This document shows positions 1 to 6,009 of a stretch of DNA of 38,426 bases, piece by piece. The position numbers and the translations under genes were made by a program. Position 1 is the first letter of the stretch; each line of letters opens with the position of its first letter. The stretch is from positions 1 to 38,426 of the forward strand of contig JAHFDK010000022.1 in assembly GCA_023249095.1 (NCBI GenBank). Direction: 5' to 3'. This DNA comes from Candidatus Rokuibacteriota bacterium. Lineage in GTDB: Bacteria > Methylomirabilota > Methylomirabilia > Rokubacteriales > CSP1-6. The notes beneath the pieces were generated by a model. The model did not search any database, was not told the DNA's origin, and was given only the letters and a program-made list of their open reading frames with translations.

Positions 1-115
1 GCCGCAGCCCCCGCCGCAGCCTCCGCCGCAGCCCCCGCCGCAGCCTCCGCCGCAGCCCCCGCCGCAGCCTCCGCCGCAGCCCCCGCCGCAGCCTCCGCCG
101 CAGCCCCCGCCGCAG
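1..115. repeat. 24-bp tandem repeat, about 5 copies
   Basis: Near-identical 24-bp units alternate GCCGCAGCCCCC and GCCGCAGCCTCC on the plus strand. Read on the minus strand they encode AAAGAAAE in the Imm-5-like gene. The array reaches the window edge, which suggests the assembly broke here. Confidence 0.95.
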
Positions 116-584
116 CCCGCGCCGTAGCCCGCGCCGCTGGCACCGCTGCATTCCATGCCGCAGCCCGCGCCGCATCCCTCGCCGTAGCTGTCCCACCGGG
201 GCCACATGCAACCAAACACTCGCGCACGCGCAGATCGGCAGGTCGCTCGCGCTCGAAGAGTGGCAGCACTCGCGCAGCACACGCGACCGCAAAGTGACGC
301 AGCGCATCCTCGTCCATCGCGAGGCGGAGAAGGCGGGCTCGTGAAGCCGCCACCTTAGTACTGTCGCTCACGATCGTGCCGCCGATCTCGACTTCCCAGA
401 TTTCCTCATATGACCAGGCCAAGATGTGCCCGGCTGTCACGACATGCAGACCGTTATGACACAGCACGATTTCGCCGCTTACCTCGACCCACTTACCGGG
501 GCGCGTCCCGCGCGGCATCGGCCACACGAGATTGCCGCCGTGCATCGAGCGTGCGCCCTGTGCGGTTAGCTTGTAGTAGGTCAT
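1..584 (-). CDS. DUF7666-like / Imm-5-like putative immunity protein, C-terminus cut by window edge
   Basis: The frame is open from ATG 584 to the left edge (194 codons, no stop) behind a strong AAGGAGGA site. ATGA overlap couples it to the preceding gene. Residues 1-90 contain NLVWPMPRGTRPGKW, LCHNGLHVV and YEEIWEVEIGG, resembling the DUF7666-type N-terminus of phage and bacterial proteins. Residues about 95-125 (DALRHFAVACAARVLPLFERERP) resemble the Imm-5-like 'putative immunity protein' family. An Ala-rich tail follows, ending in 8-residue repeats (AAAGAAAE) encoded by 24-bp DNA repeats. The family's role is unproven; 'immunity' comes from toxin-locus context elsewhere. Here it lies in an early operon. 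Family recognition is from memory and the true C-terminus is not visible. Confidence 0.8.
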   Translation of the reverse strand, partial: MTYYKLTAQGARSMHGGNLVWPMPRGTRPGKWVEVSGEIVLCHNGLHVVTAGHILAWSYEEIWEVEIGGTIVSDSTKVAASRARLLRLAMDEDALRHFAVACAARVLPLFERERPADLRVRECLVACGPGGTATARDAARAAAWNAAVPAARATARAAAGAAAEAAAGAAAEAAAGAAAEAAAGAAAEAAAGAA

Positions 585-730
585 CGCGGCTCCTCCTTGT
601 CGTAGTCGGATGCGTCGTCCTCGCGGGTGTCGAGCCAGCTCGCGAGTGCGCCCCAGACATACCACGCGAGAGTGCAAACACTCACGGTGAGCGCGGCGAT
701 GCTGAGCAGGGTGATCAGGTCGGCGGTCAT
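581..730 (-). CDS. Small single-span membrane protein (49 aa)
   Basis: Starts at ATG 730, which overlaps the previous gene's stop as ATGA; its own TGA overlaps the next ATG (584). The protein starts MTADLITLL, has a hydrophobic stretch at residues 4-32 (TLLSIAALTVSVCTLAWYVWGALASWL) and an acidic tail (REDDASDYDKEE). It is predicted to span the inner membrane once with a charged cytoplasmic or periplasmic tail. No family recognised. A longer upstream start exists in the same frame but lies within the neighbouring gene, so I chose the coupled ATG. Confidence 0.65.
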   Translation of the reverse strand: MTADLITLLSIAALTVSVCTLAWYVWGALASWLDTREDDASDYDKEEPR

Positions 731-939
731 CGCCGCCTCTCCGCGATCTGCTCGTTGCTGAGCCGCTCGCACGGGCCGCGTAACTGGTCGAGCGCGAGTT
801 CCTCGAGCCAGTGCCGCAGGCGGATCTCCGCACGCCACTCGCGCAGGCCCAGATAGACGGTCCAAGCGAAGTGGCCGAGGATGCCGGCGCACAGCGCCCA
901 GACGATCACTTGGCCAGTCCAGCGTGTCTCGTCGGTCAT
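727..939 (-). CDS. Small membrane protein (70 aa)
   Basis: ATG 939 follows a clear GGGAGGACTGAC site. Residues 9-32 are hydrophobic (VIVWALCAGILGHFAWTVYLGL); the C-terminal half is charged and probably helical, ending in ERLSNEQIAERRR. It sits between two other small early genes with 1-4 base junctions, so it is translated as part of the same leftward message. Function unknown. With its downstream neighbour it makes a pair of adjacent tiny membrane proteins, as is common in phage early operons that act on the host envelope; that role is inference. Confidence 0.65.
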   Translation of the reverse strand: MTDETRWTGQVIVWALCAGILGHFAWTVYLGLREWRAEIRLRHWLEELALDQLRGPCERLSNEQIAERRR

Positions 940-940
940 G

Positions 941-1147
941 TCAGTCCTCCCGCGCGAGCAGCGCGACTGCCGAGACGTACTCGTTCGCTGTTCTAAGGAA
1001 TCCACTCTTGCGTACCTTTGCGATGGCACCTGGAACATCGTGGGCCAACACGGTTGCACCGTCGTAGTTGTCCGATGCGCTATTGTCTTGGTCCTCCCAA
1101 CATCCGATCGTGACTCGGTATAGAGCCATCTTCTTCTTCGCACTCAT
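941..1147 (-). CDS. Hypothetical early protein (68 aa)
   Basis: Starts at ATG 1147 after AGGAGGAGAACTGAT, a strong ribosome site. The sequence begins MSAKKKMALYRVTIGCWEDQD and contains AHDVPGAIAKVRKSGF, the look of a small alpha/beta protein. The third residue group (MALYRV) gives a possible internal start, but the ribosome site favours the first. No family recognised. It ends one base before the next gene's region. Confidence 0.6.
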   Translation of the reverse strand: MSAKKKMALYRVTIGCWEDQDNSASDNYDGATVLAHDVPGAIAKVRKSGFLRTANEYVSAVALLARED

Positions 1148-1254
1148 ATCAGTTCTCCTCCTGATCCCCCGCCAGACTCGAGCACCTTGCGCGAGCCTGA
1201 CGGGGGAAGCCTGCGTCCGGTGAGGTGGATACGCAGGCCCGATCTCTCACACCG
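1148..1254 (-). other. Intergenic pair of hairpins downstream of the RecT-like gene
   Basis: The 107 bases between the RecT-like stop and the next ribosome site hold two inverted repeats: GCCTGCGT (1209-1216) with ACGCAGGC (1231-1238), and CCCCGCCAGA (1167-1176) with CCTGACGGGG (1196-1205), pairing with G-U wobbles in the minus-strand RNA. Neither is followed by a T-run, so simple termination is not supported. They could stabilise or process the message. Confidence 0.45.
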
Positions 1255-2031
1255 TCACTTGATCGCGTACTCACAGCCAGCGGCGTGTCCGTGCTCGGCG
1301 ACGAAATCCCTGTGCCGGTCGCACATACAGCAACAGTCGTTCTCATCCCATGCGTCGGGCTTGGGCGGCAAGGCTTCGGGCAGCGGCAACGGCTCTGGCT
1401 CGGGGGCCGAGTACAGCAGCGGGTCGTGGACGTTCTCGATCACCCGCGCGGCGACGGCGACCGCTCGTCGGTCCTCGGGGTAGTCCTGCACTTCCTCGGC
1501 AATCGAGAGGCCGAGCAGCACGTCGCTGAAATACCGCTTGCACGCGCGCGCCACCGCGCGCCACATGAGCATATCGTCGGGGTACGATGACCACGGACCC
1601 GACTTGCCCCACAGCCCGGCGCGCTTCGCCTCGCTGATCGTGAACGTCACGGTCGTCTGCTCGTCTGCACCCTCGCGGGCGAAGGTGAAGAACCCCTCGC
1701 GGGCATCCCCCGCCCCGCGCGTCCCGACCATCGGGCCGTAGATGCAGACCTTCGCTTGGCGGATCTTCGCAAGCGCTGCCTCGCCCATCAGCGACGGCCG
1801 ACCGTTCACCACGGCGACGGCAGAGAGGGCGCGCATCGGAGAGAAGCCGAGTTCTACGCCGGCCTGCATCGCCACGAGCACCTTCTCGGCGGTGTCGAGG
1901 CCCTTCGGCGCGAGCCCGCTTTTCGTGACCGCGACCGCGAATCGGTGCGCGTCCTCGAAGCTGCGAAGCTCGACGCCGTGCTGGCCGAATGCGATCGGCG
2001 TCTTTTCGATCAGTGCGGGTTTGTCGCTCAT
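1255..2031 (-). CDS. RecT-like single-strand annealing protein
   Basis: The 258-aa protein starts at ATG 2031, overlapping the nuclease stop as ATGA. It shows the pattern I associate with phage RecT-family recombinases: FEDAHRFAVAVTKSGLAPKG (25-44), a NGRPSLMGEAALA block (76-88) and the conserved WGKSGPW (141-147) followed by a Met-Trp-Arg-Ala helix. The C-terminus carries a Cys/His cluster (CCCMCDRHRDF and GHAAGCEY), possibly metal-binding. RecT proteins coat ssDNA and anneal it to complementary strands, working with a paired 5'-3' exonuclease. That partner is the adjacent, translationally coupled upstream gene. Confidence 0.8.
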   Translation of the reverse strand: MSDKPALIEKTPIAFGQHGVELRSFEDAHRFAVAVTKSGLAPKGLDTAEKVLVAMQAGVELGFSPMRALSAVAVVNGRPSLMGEAALAKIRQAKVCIYGPMVGTRGAGDAREGFFTFAREGADEQTTVTFTISEAKRAGLWGKSGPWSSYPDDMLMWRAVARACKRYFSDVLLGLSIAEEVQDYPEDRRAVAVAARVIENVHDPLLYSAPEPEPLPLPEALPPKPDAWDENDCCCMCDRHRDFVAEHGHAAGCEYAIK

Positions 2032-2861
2032 AGATCCTCCTGTTCATCGTCGGTTGTCGATCCCGCCCAAGCCGGGAGATACAGCGTCGAGAGACGCGCC
2101 GGGTAGCCGGGCCATGTATCTGTCTCGCGAGCGAGTGAGTAGCGGCGCAGGCACTCCATGATCTCGGCGCGTCCCGAGTCGATGCCCGCGCTGTCGAGCT
2201 CGTAGCAGGCGACCGCGTAGGGCGGGGCCTTCTCGACCGCGACCCAGACGAAGCGACGCGGCACAGGGGCGAGCACGTCTGCGCCGTGAAGATACCAGGC
2301 GGCTTGGAGGTGGTACGCGAACCGCGCGATCTCCTGCGCGAAGCCGCGTGGGCTCGCGTCGCGCGTCGTCTTGAGATCAACGATCGTCGAGGCTCCGTCC
2401 CACGAGACGAACGCATCGGGCCGCGCCTTGCAGTCGAGGCCAGTGTTCGCGTCGCGCCAGAGCAGTGTGACCTCGCGGTGGCCGGGTGCGGTGAGCAGCG
2501 GACCCGCGAGGGGGTGGCCGAGCACGGAATCGGCCAGCTCTCGGCACAGCTCATGCTCGGATGCGGAGAGAACGATGCGGCTTGCGTTGGCCGCCTCGAA
2601 GGCTTCCCACTCTTCGCGACCCGCCTTCGTGCGACGGTCGAGCTTCGGTGCGCCGACGTAGGCGGACGCGAAGCGGTCGGGCTCGAGCACGGCGACGTGG
2701 ACGGCTTGGCCGAGGATCTTCGCGGCGCTCTCGGACTGGTGCAGCATCTCATAGCGCGCATGGGCGGCGCTGCGGCGGAAGTGCTTGAGTCCCGAGAAGT
2801 GGGCGGCGTCGATCGCGGCGTAGGCGTCGAACAGGAGGTTGGTGTGCAGGCCGTGCTTCAT
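2028..2861 (-). CDS. RecE-like / PD-(D/E)XK exonuclease
   Basis: The 277-aa protein begins MKHGLHTNLLFDAYAA. Its nuclease core is readable: H55 in GQAVHVAVLEP, D149 in RPDAF, D162-x-K164 in VDLKTT, and Q186 in the YHLQAAWY helix. This order matches the PDDEXK exonuclease domain of the RecE/exonuclease VIII type. It would resect dsDNA ends and load the RecT-like protein encoded immediately downstream (ATGA overlap), supporting concatemer formation or repair of replicating phage DNA. The length is that of a stand-alone phage exonuclease, not the long E. coli RecE. Confidence 0.85.
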   Translation of the reverse strand: MKHGLHTNLLFDAYAAIDAAHFSGLKHFRRSAAHARYEMLHQSESAAKILGQAVHVAVLEPDRFASAYVGAPKLDRRTKAGREEWEAFEAANASRIVLSASEHELCRELADSVLGHPLAGPLLTAPGHREVTLLWRDANTGLDCKARPDAFVSWDGASTIVDLKTTRDASPRGFAQEIARFAYHLQAAWYLHGADVLAPVPRRFVWVAVEKAPPYAVACYELDSAGIDSGRAEIMECLRRYSLARETDTWPGYPARLSTLYLPAWAGSTTDDEQEDL

Positions 2862-3445
2862 CGCGCTACCTCCCAGCCCTTCGCGCGAGCGAGCGCGTCG
2901 ATCGCATCGACTCCGGCGAGCATCTGCTTGGCGTGCGGCCCACGGTCACCGGCGTCGAGATATCGCTGCCACCACGCGCGCGCCTCGGTGAGTGTGAATG
3001 GGCCACGACACCCCGCGTAGAGTCGCGGGCCATCGTCACACCGAATTGCGTAGATCAGATATCCGTCGCCGAGCGGCCCGACAGACAGGATGCCGTCCGC
3101 CCCGCCCAGGTACGCCCCGCGCAGGTACGCCCCGGTCAGGTCCGCCCCGTACAGGTCCGCCCCGCCCAGGTCCGCCCCGCCCAGGTACGCCCCGGTCAGG
3201 TCCGCCCCGGTCAGGTACGCCCCGCGCAGGTACGCCCCGGTCAGGTACGCCCCGCGCAGGTACGCCCCGGTCAGGTCCGCCCCGGTCAGGTACGCCCCGG
3301 TCAGGTCCGCCCCGGTCAGGTACGCCCCGCGCAGGTACGCCCCGCCCAGGTACGCTCGTTGACCGAGCGCGTAGCCGAGTCCAGTTGCCGCGTGTACTGC
3401 TTGTCCGATCGTCATGCTCATCGCGCTACTTCCATTGTCACTCAT
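2858..3445 (-). CDS. Pentapeptide-repeat protein (195 aa)
   Basis: ATG 3445 follows GTGGGAGTTTGCAG. Residues 31-115 are 17 uninterrupted pentapeptides, mostly AYLTG, ADLTG, AYLRG and AYLGG; the central Leu of each would build a four-sided beta helix of about four coils. A separate C-terminal domain (GILSVGPLGDGYLIYAIRCDDG, then FTLTEARAWWQRYL) follows and is found with such repeats in other phage and bacterial proteins. Some pentapeptide proteins (Qnr, MfpA) mimic DNA and bind gyrase; whether this one does is unknown. Its place directly before the recombination nuclease makes a DNA-related role possible. A possible second start (MSMTIG) lies 8 residues in. Confidence 0.85.
   Translation of the reverse strand: MSDNGSSAMSMTIGQAVHAATGLGYALGQRAYLGGAYLRGAYLTGADLTGAYLTGADLTGAYLRGAYLTGAYLRGAYLTGADLTGAYLGGADLGGADLYGADLTGAYLRGAYLGGADGILSVGPLGDGYLIYAIRCDDGPRLYAGCRGPFTLTEARAWWQRYLDAGDRGPHAKQMLAGVDAIDALARAKGWEVAR
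3101..3355. repeat. 15-bp coding tandem repeat (17 units)
   Basis: Plus-strand units of the form CAGGTACGCCCCGGT repeat with 15-bp period; variation is mostly TAC/TCC and a 2-3 base segment. They encode the pentapeptides. The very low divergence suggests recent expansion by slippage or recombination. Confidence 0.95.
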
Positions 3446-3776
3446 CTGCAAACTCCCACTCCGGCGTCTCGCGCTCGTAAGGCCGCAGCCCGAAGGTGCT
3501 CTGGTCCGCGCGGTCCGCGTCCTCTTCCTCGTCGCGGGCGCGGCGTTCCTGCGGCGAGTACATGAGCCGGACGGCGAGGCGTTCGGCGCGGAGGTCGCGG
3601 ATTTCGAGTGCGGCGCGCTCGGCCTGGTGTGCGCGGCAGAGCGTGCGCCAGGTCTCGACGCCATCGCGGCGCAGGGTCTCGCCCTCGAGCATCGAGAGGT
3701 ACACGCGACGCTGTGAGCACTCGGCGATGATCTTGCACAGCGTTTGCTCGCGGCGCTTGATGGATCGAGTTGGCAT
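3438..3776 (-). CDS. Hypothetical basic/acidic helical protein, first gene of the leftward operon (112 aa)
   Basis: ATG 3776 lies about 20 bases after the predicted transcription start and follows CAGGAGACCCACCG. An upstream in-frame start would place translation before the promoter's start, so it was rejected. The protein (MPTRSIKRREQTLCKIIAE) is rich in Arg and Glu, with ETWRTLCRAHQAERAALEIRDLRAERLAVRLMY likely forming long helices and a very acidic stretch DEEEDADRADQS. No family recognised. As the first early gene it could be regulatory, but the sequence does not show it. It overlaps the pentapeptide gene by 8 bases. Confidence 0.65.
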   Translation of the reverse strand: MPTRSIKRREQTLCKIIAECSQRRVYLSMLEGETLRRDGVETWRTLCRAHQAERAALEIRDLRAERLAVRLMYSPQERRARDEEEDADRADQSTFGLRPYERETPEWEFADE

Positions 3777-3801
3777 CGGTGGGTCTCCTGTTCCCGGCTC
3801 G

Positions 3802-3830
3802 ATCGTATGCGGCCTTGCATATTCCGTCAA
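3802..3830 (-). promoter_or_regulatory. Leftward sigma70-like promoter
   Basis: On the minus strand, TTGACG (3830-3825), a 17-base spacer, then TACGAT (3807-3802). Start near 3795, about 20 bases before the first early gene. It lies back to back with the rightward promoter. Confidence 0.65.
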
Positions 3831-3849
3831 GGGCATTCCCGCATGAGGC

Positions 3850-3877
3850 TTGAAAATACTTGTGGGGCGTGTAGGAT
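3850..3877 (+). promoter_or_regulatory. Rightward sigma70-like promoter giving a probable leaderless message
   Basis: TTGAAA (3850-3855), 16-base spacer, TAGGAT (3872-3877). The expected start is at or beside the ATG at 3884, and no ribosome site precedes that ATG. CTTGAAAATAC (3849-3859) and CTTGCATATTC (3814-3824) are similar 11-mers, one in each promoter. Confidence 0.55.
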
Positions 3878-3883
3878 GCGGCC

Positions 3884-4120
3884 ATGGCGAATGACATTGC
3901 AGAGGCGATCGGGGATTCGGTTCAGCAGATCCTGAGCTTGAGGGCTGCGCGCAACGCGGAGATGCTCGAGCGGTGGTGTGCGGGCGAGACGCTCACGGCT
4001 CTCGCGGTACGTTTTTCACTCACTCGGCAACGGGTGCAGCAGATTGTGTCCAGGGACGCAACGCCGGAGCAATGGGCGGCGCGCGCCCCGAAGGCGGGTC
4101 GGCCGAAGCGGAGCGCCTAG
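3884..4120 (+). CDS. Small helix-turn-helix regulator (78 aa)
   Basis: Begins MANDIAEAIGDSVQQIL. Residues about 32-60 (MLERWCAGETLTALAVRFSLTRQRVQQIVSRD) have the form of a helix-turn-helix like region 4 of sigma factors: 'A-x-x-F-x-L-T-x-x-R-V-x-Q-I-V'. A basic tail (APKAGRPKRSA) follows, typical of DNA binding. It is transcribed away from the leftward operon from a shared promoter region, the usual place for an early switch protein acting on both promoters. The apparently leaderless start recalls lambda cI from PRM, but the protein is far smaller than cI and no cleavage or dimer domain is visible. Confidence 0.75.
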   Translation: MANDIAEAIGDSVQQILSLRAARNAEMLERWCAGETLTALAVRFSLTRQRVQQIVSRDATPEQWAARAPKAGRPKRSA

Positions 4121-4135
4121 CGGTGAAGATTCCCC

Positions 4136-4164
4136 TTGCATCCCCGCGCGCTGCGGCGTAAGCT
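4136..4164 (+). promoter_or_regulatory. Possible rightward promoter before the leader/small RNA
   Basis: TTGCAT (4136-4141), 17-base spacer, TAAGCT (4159-4164); start expected near 4171. Only 3 of 6 positions match consensus in each box, but spacing is ideal and the start coincides with a hairpin base. Confidence 0.35.
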
Positions 4165-4170
4165 GCGAGT

Positions 4171-4265
4171 GTGGGTGGTAAGATGAGACAATCAGATGTT
4201 CCTCGCTTGCCACCCACATTGGCTAGCGTAGCCCCGGTCAAGAGCGATCTTGGCCGGGGCTTTTC
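4171..4265 (+). ncRNA. Candidate small RNA or attenuator leader
   Basis: The 95-base segment opens with GTGGGTGG (4171-4178), which pairs with CCACCCAC (4210-4217) around a 31-base loop, and closes with an intrinsic terminator (4230-4264). This is the layout of a small RNA: 5' hairpin, open loop, terminator. Alternatively it is the leader of the replication gene at 4280. A 35-codon reading frame, ATG 4182 to TGA 4300, passes straight through the terminator and overlaps the next gene's start, so ribosome movement could control read-through. No known RNA family recognised. Confidence 0.4.
4230..4264 (+). terminator. Rho-independent terminator upstream of the replication gene
   Basis: AGCCCCGGTCAAG, loop AGCGAT, CTTGGCCGGGGCT, then TTTT. 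The stem is 13 bp with one T-G wobble. It stands between the regulator and replication genes, so some read-through or anti-termination is needed for expression from upstream. Confidence 0.8.
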
Positions 4266-4279
4266 GTTGGTGAGCCACG

Positions 4280-5080
4280 ATGGCAACTGAGCGTCGCCCC
4301 TACCACCGAGTCGCTGATTCCACTTGGAGCGAGCCGTGGGGTAACGACCTGCTCGCCTTCATCGCCCGGCTACAGGGTGCGATGCACGAGCGTTGGCGGA
4401 CCAACCGTCTCTCGCCCGGAGAGGCTTCGATCATCCGGCTCGGCAAGAGCGATTTGTGCAAGGTAGCCGGCAAACGTCGGCTCGACGTGGCGCTGAAGTC
4501 GGCGAGACTTGCGGCCGAAGTCGTGACGATGTTCGTCCGACTTGACGGCGACGTTACTGTCATCGAGTGGCCTAAGTGGGCGGAATTTCAGGGGTTGCTA
4601 TCCGAACATGGGGGCAAGCGCGCCCCATCTAGCTCCCCCTCCGCGTCCAGCGTCCAGCGTCCATCGCCAGAAGAAGAGAAAGAACAGAGACTCCCCGCTA
4701 AGCGCGGGGCGAAATCTGAGTGCCCCGATGCCCTGAGCGAGCCCGAGCGGTTCGCCATCGCGGCATGGTGCCGGGAGAAACACCCCGACCTCATGGGCGA
4801 GCTTGGTGCGATCTGGGATCAGGTCGTGATCTGGGCGCGGTCCCACGGGCACAAGCGGGCAAGCTGGTATGCGACGATGCAGACGTTCGTCATGCGTCGC
4901 GCGAGGGAGGCCAAAGAGCATGAATCGACGCGACCTGGAGGAAGCAATGGGCGACGCCTCACGGCCGTCGAGGCCGGACGCAAGATCGCGGCCGACATCG
5001 AGCGGCGAGCTGCAAGAGCGGAATCGGATCTTCTCGCGCCTGTTTACGCTCTACCCGCTCTCGGCGACGCAGGACGCTAA
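4280..5080 (+). CDS. Replication initiator-like (lambda O / primosome-type) DNA-binding protein
   Basis: The 266-aa protein starts at ATG 4280 after GGTGAGCCACG, a weak site. Residues 1-105 (YHRVADSTWSEPWGNDLLAFIARLQG, then LGKSDLCKVAGKRRLDVALKSARLAAEVV) resemble the winged-helix N-terminus of phage replication initiators. A Ser/Pro-rich linker (about 112-140) leads to a C-terminal domain with AAWCREKHPDLMGELGAIWDQVVIWARSHGHKRASWYATMQTFVMRRA, which could bind the helicase-loading machinery. The next gene overlaps it and looks like a helicase loader, matching the usual initiator-loader order. The call is by architecture and position, not certain homology. Confidence 0.55.
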   Translation: MATERRPYHRVADSTWSEPWGNDLLAFIARLQGAMHERWRTNRLSPGEASIIRLGKSDLCKVAGKRRLDVALKSARLAAEVVTMFVRLDGDVTVIEWPKWAEFQGLLSEHGGKRAPSSSPSASSVQRPSPEEEKEQRLPAKRGAKSECPDALSEPERFAIAAWCREKHPDLMGELGAIWDQVVIWARSHGHKRASWYATMQTFVMRRAREAKEHESTRPGGSNGRRLTAVEAGRKIAADIERRAARAESDLLAPVYALPALGDAGR

Positions 5081-5366
5081 GGGCGCGATCTTGGCGCACA
5101 TCGAGGAAACGCTCGACGTGCCGCTTCGCTGGCTTGAAGCCGGGATCCGATCCTGCGCCCGCGAGGCGGGCCGACGCTTCGCGCCCTCGGTGGGCGAGAT
5201 CCGGGGCGCGGCGCAGCGCGCGCAGTCATGGGCCGAACGATCGACGGGGACGGCCGCGCCTGAGATCCCCGGCCGCGAGCAGCGCGCGGCGATGCTTGAG
5301 CTGCACCGCCGAGAGCTTCTGAAGCTGCCACCGGGCCACGGCGCGCTCGTGTTGAGGCGGAGGTGA
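4920..5366 (+). CDS. Helicase-loader-like protein (G39P-type), overlapping the initiator
   Basis: Predicted start ATG 4920 after GGGAGGCCAAAGAGC (148 aa); ATG 4947, after GGAGGAAGCA, is an equally good start (139 aa). The core LFTLYPLSATQDAKGAILAHIEETLDVPLRWLEAGI, followed by RRFAPSVGEIRGAAQRA, matches the pattern of small phage helicase loaders of the G39P type, where 'F-x-P-S/T-x-x-E-I-R' is typical. Such proteins deliver the host or phage helicase to the initiator at the origin. The gene overlaps the preceding one by about 160 bases in another frame, an unusually long overlap. Confidence 0.5.
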   Translation: MNRRDLEEAMGDASRPSRPDARSRPTSSGELQERNRIFSRLFTLYPLSATQDAKGAILAHIEETLDVPLRWLEAGIRSCAREAGRRFAPSVGEIRGAAQRAQSWAERSTGTAAPEIPGREQRAAMLELHRRELLKLPPGHGALVLRRR

Positions 5367-5369
5367 CGT

Positions 5370-5642
5370 ATGGCGTTCGATAGACCCGAGGGTTTCGATC
5401 CAATGGCGACCTGTCCGGCCGAGAAGCGAGCCCGGTACGCGGCCCGCGCGGCCAGGGCTCATCAGTACGCGGCGGCGGTCGAGCTGAAGTGCCTGGAATG
5501 CGTTTCCTGGGAAAGAAAAGAGGCGGCCCTTTGTCAGATCAAGGGGTGTCCGCTTTATGCCCTGAATCGTGCCCGCTACGGGGGCGATTCTGAGGCTGGA
5601 ATCGGTTCTGATGAGCCGTCCGAGGGGGAGATTGCACTATGA
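5370..5642 (+). CDS. Small zinc-binding-type phage protein (90 aa)
   Basis: ATG 5370 follows GGCGGAGGTGACGT. The distinctive segment is LKCLECVSWERKEAALCQIKGCPLYALNR (about residues 39-67): Cys-x2-Cys, then Cys-x4-Cys, as in a widespread family of small phage proteins with a 'CLxC...C...GCPL' signature. An Ala/Arg-rich N-terminus (KRARYAARAARAHQYAAAVE) precedes it and an acidic tail ends it. The four cysteines probably bind zinc. Role unknown; it lies in the replication operon and its stop overlaps the next start. Confidence 0.65.
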   Translation: MAFDRPEGFDPMATCPAEKRARYAARAARAHQYAAAVELKCLECVSWERKEAALCQIKGCPLYALNRARYGGDSEAGIGSDEPSEGEIAL

Positions 5643-5836
5643 CGACACCGAAGAAGCCAAAAGCGCACGTCATCGACGGCTGCCCGTGCAAGCATCGGCA
5701 CGGCCGGGAGGGTGAATGTCTACATGCGCGAGAGGAGCCGCCGGGTCGGATCTACCGATGCGATGAGCTTGTGGAACCGGGCACGACTCGGTGCAAGGCG
5801 CATCAGCACGAGACGCACTTCGGTATGCTGCAATGA
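5639..5836 (+). CDS. Small Cys/His-rich protein (65 aa)
   Basis: ATGA overlaps on both sides (5639 and 5833). The sequence has GCPCKHRHGREGECLHA and YRCDELVEPGTTRCKAHQHETHFG: five Cys and seven His in 65 residues, in positions suggesting one or two metal sites. No known family. Tight coupling with the previous zinc-type protein suggests they are made together. Confidence 0.6.
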   Translation: MTTPKKPKAHVIDGCPCKHRHGREGECLHAREEPPGRIYRCDELVEPGTTRCKAHQHETHFGMLQ

Positions 5837-6009
5837 TCGCGCTCGCGGCGTTCTGTGCCGCGTTCTTCGCGGCTGGCTTGTGGGTTGGGTACCAACTGCG
5901 CGGCTATGTCGCGGTGCATCGGGTCCGCCGCCTCTTCGCCGAGGCTCGCGAGGACTGCTCGATTGAGCGCCGGCTGCATGTCGTGCGCGGCCCTGGGGTT
6001 GCGGCGTGA
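5833..6009 (+). CDS. Small single-span membrane protein (58 aa)
   Basis: ATG 5833 overlaps the previous stop. Residues 1-22 are hydrophobic (MIALAAFCAAFFAAGLWVGYQL), then a basic and soluble tail (RGYVAVHRVRRLFAEAREDCSIERR). It would insert as an N-terminal anchor with the tail in the cytoplasm or periplasm. Function unknown. An upstream in-frame start (5791) was rejected because it lies inside the preceding gene without a ribosome site. Confidence 0.6.
   Translation: MIALAAFCAAFFAAGLWVGYQLRGYVAVHRVRRLFAEAREDCSIERRLHVVRGPGVAA

Noticed and set aside
1-207. Cys/Gly-rich frame (GCGGGCGG) through the left repeat
   Set aside because: The neighbouring frame has a strong ribosome site, a coupled start and a recognisable DUF7666/Imm-5-like protein.
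1149-1346. 65-aa minus-strand frame overlapping the end of the RecT-like gene
   Set aside because: No ribosome site; Ser/Thr/Arg composition and overlap with a well-supported C-terminus and the hairpins.
1343-2761. 472-aa minus-strand frame across the RecT/RecE-like genes
   Set aside because: Out of frame with both genes, Arg/Ser/Pro-rich, and overlaps two well-supported proteins on the same strand.
3101-3355. CRISPR-like array
   Set aside because: The repeats are 15 bp, directly adjoining with no spacers, and encode pentapeptides in frame.
2933-3565. Plus-strand frames with PPRTGPP- or QVRPAQVRP-type repeats
   Set aside because: Artefacts of reading the 15-bp pentapeptide repeat in the wrong frame or strand.
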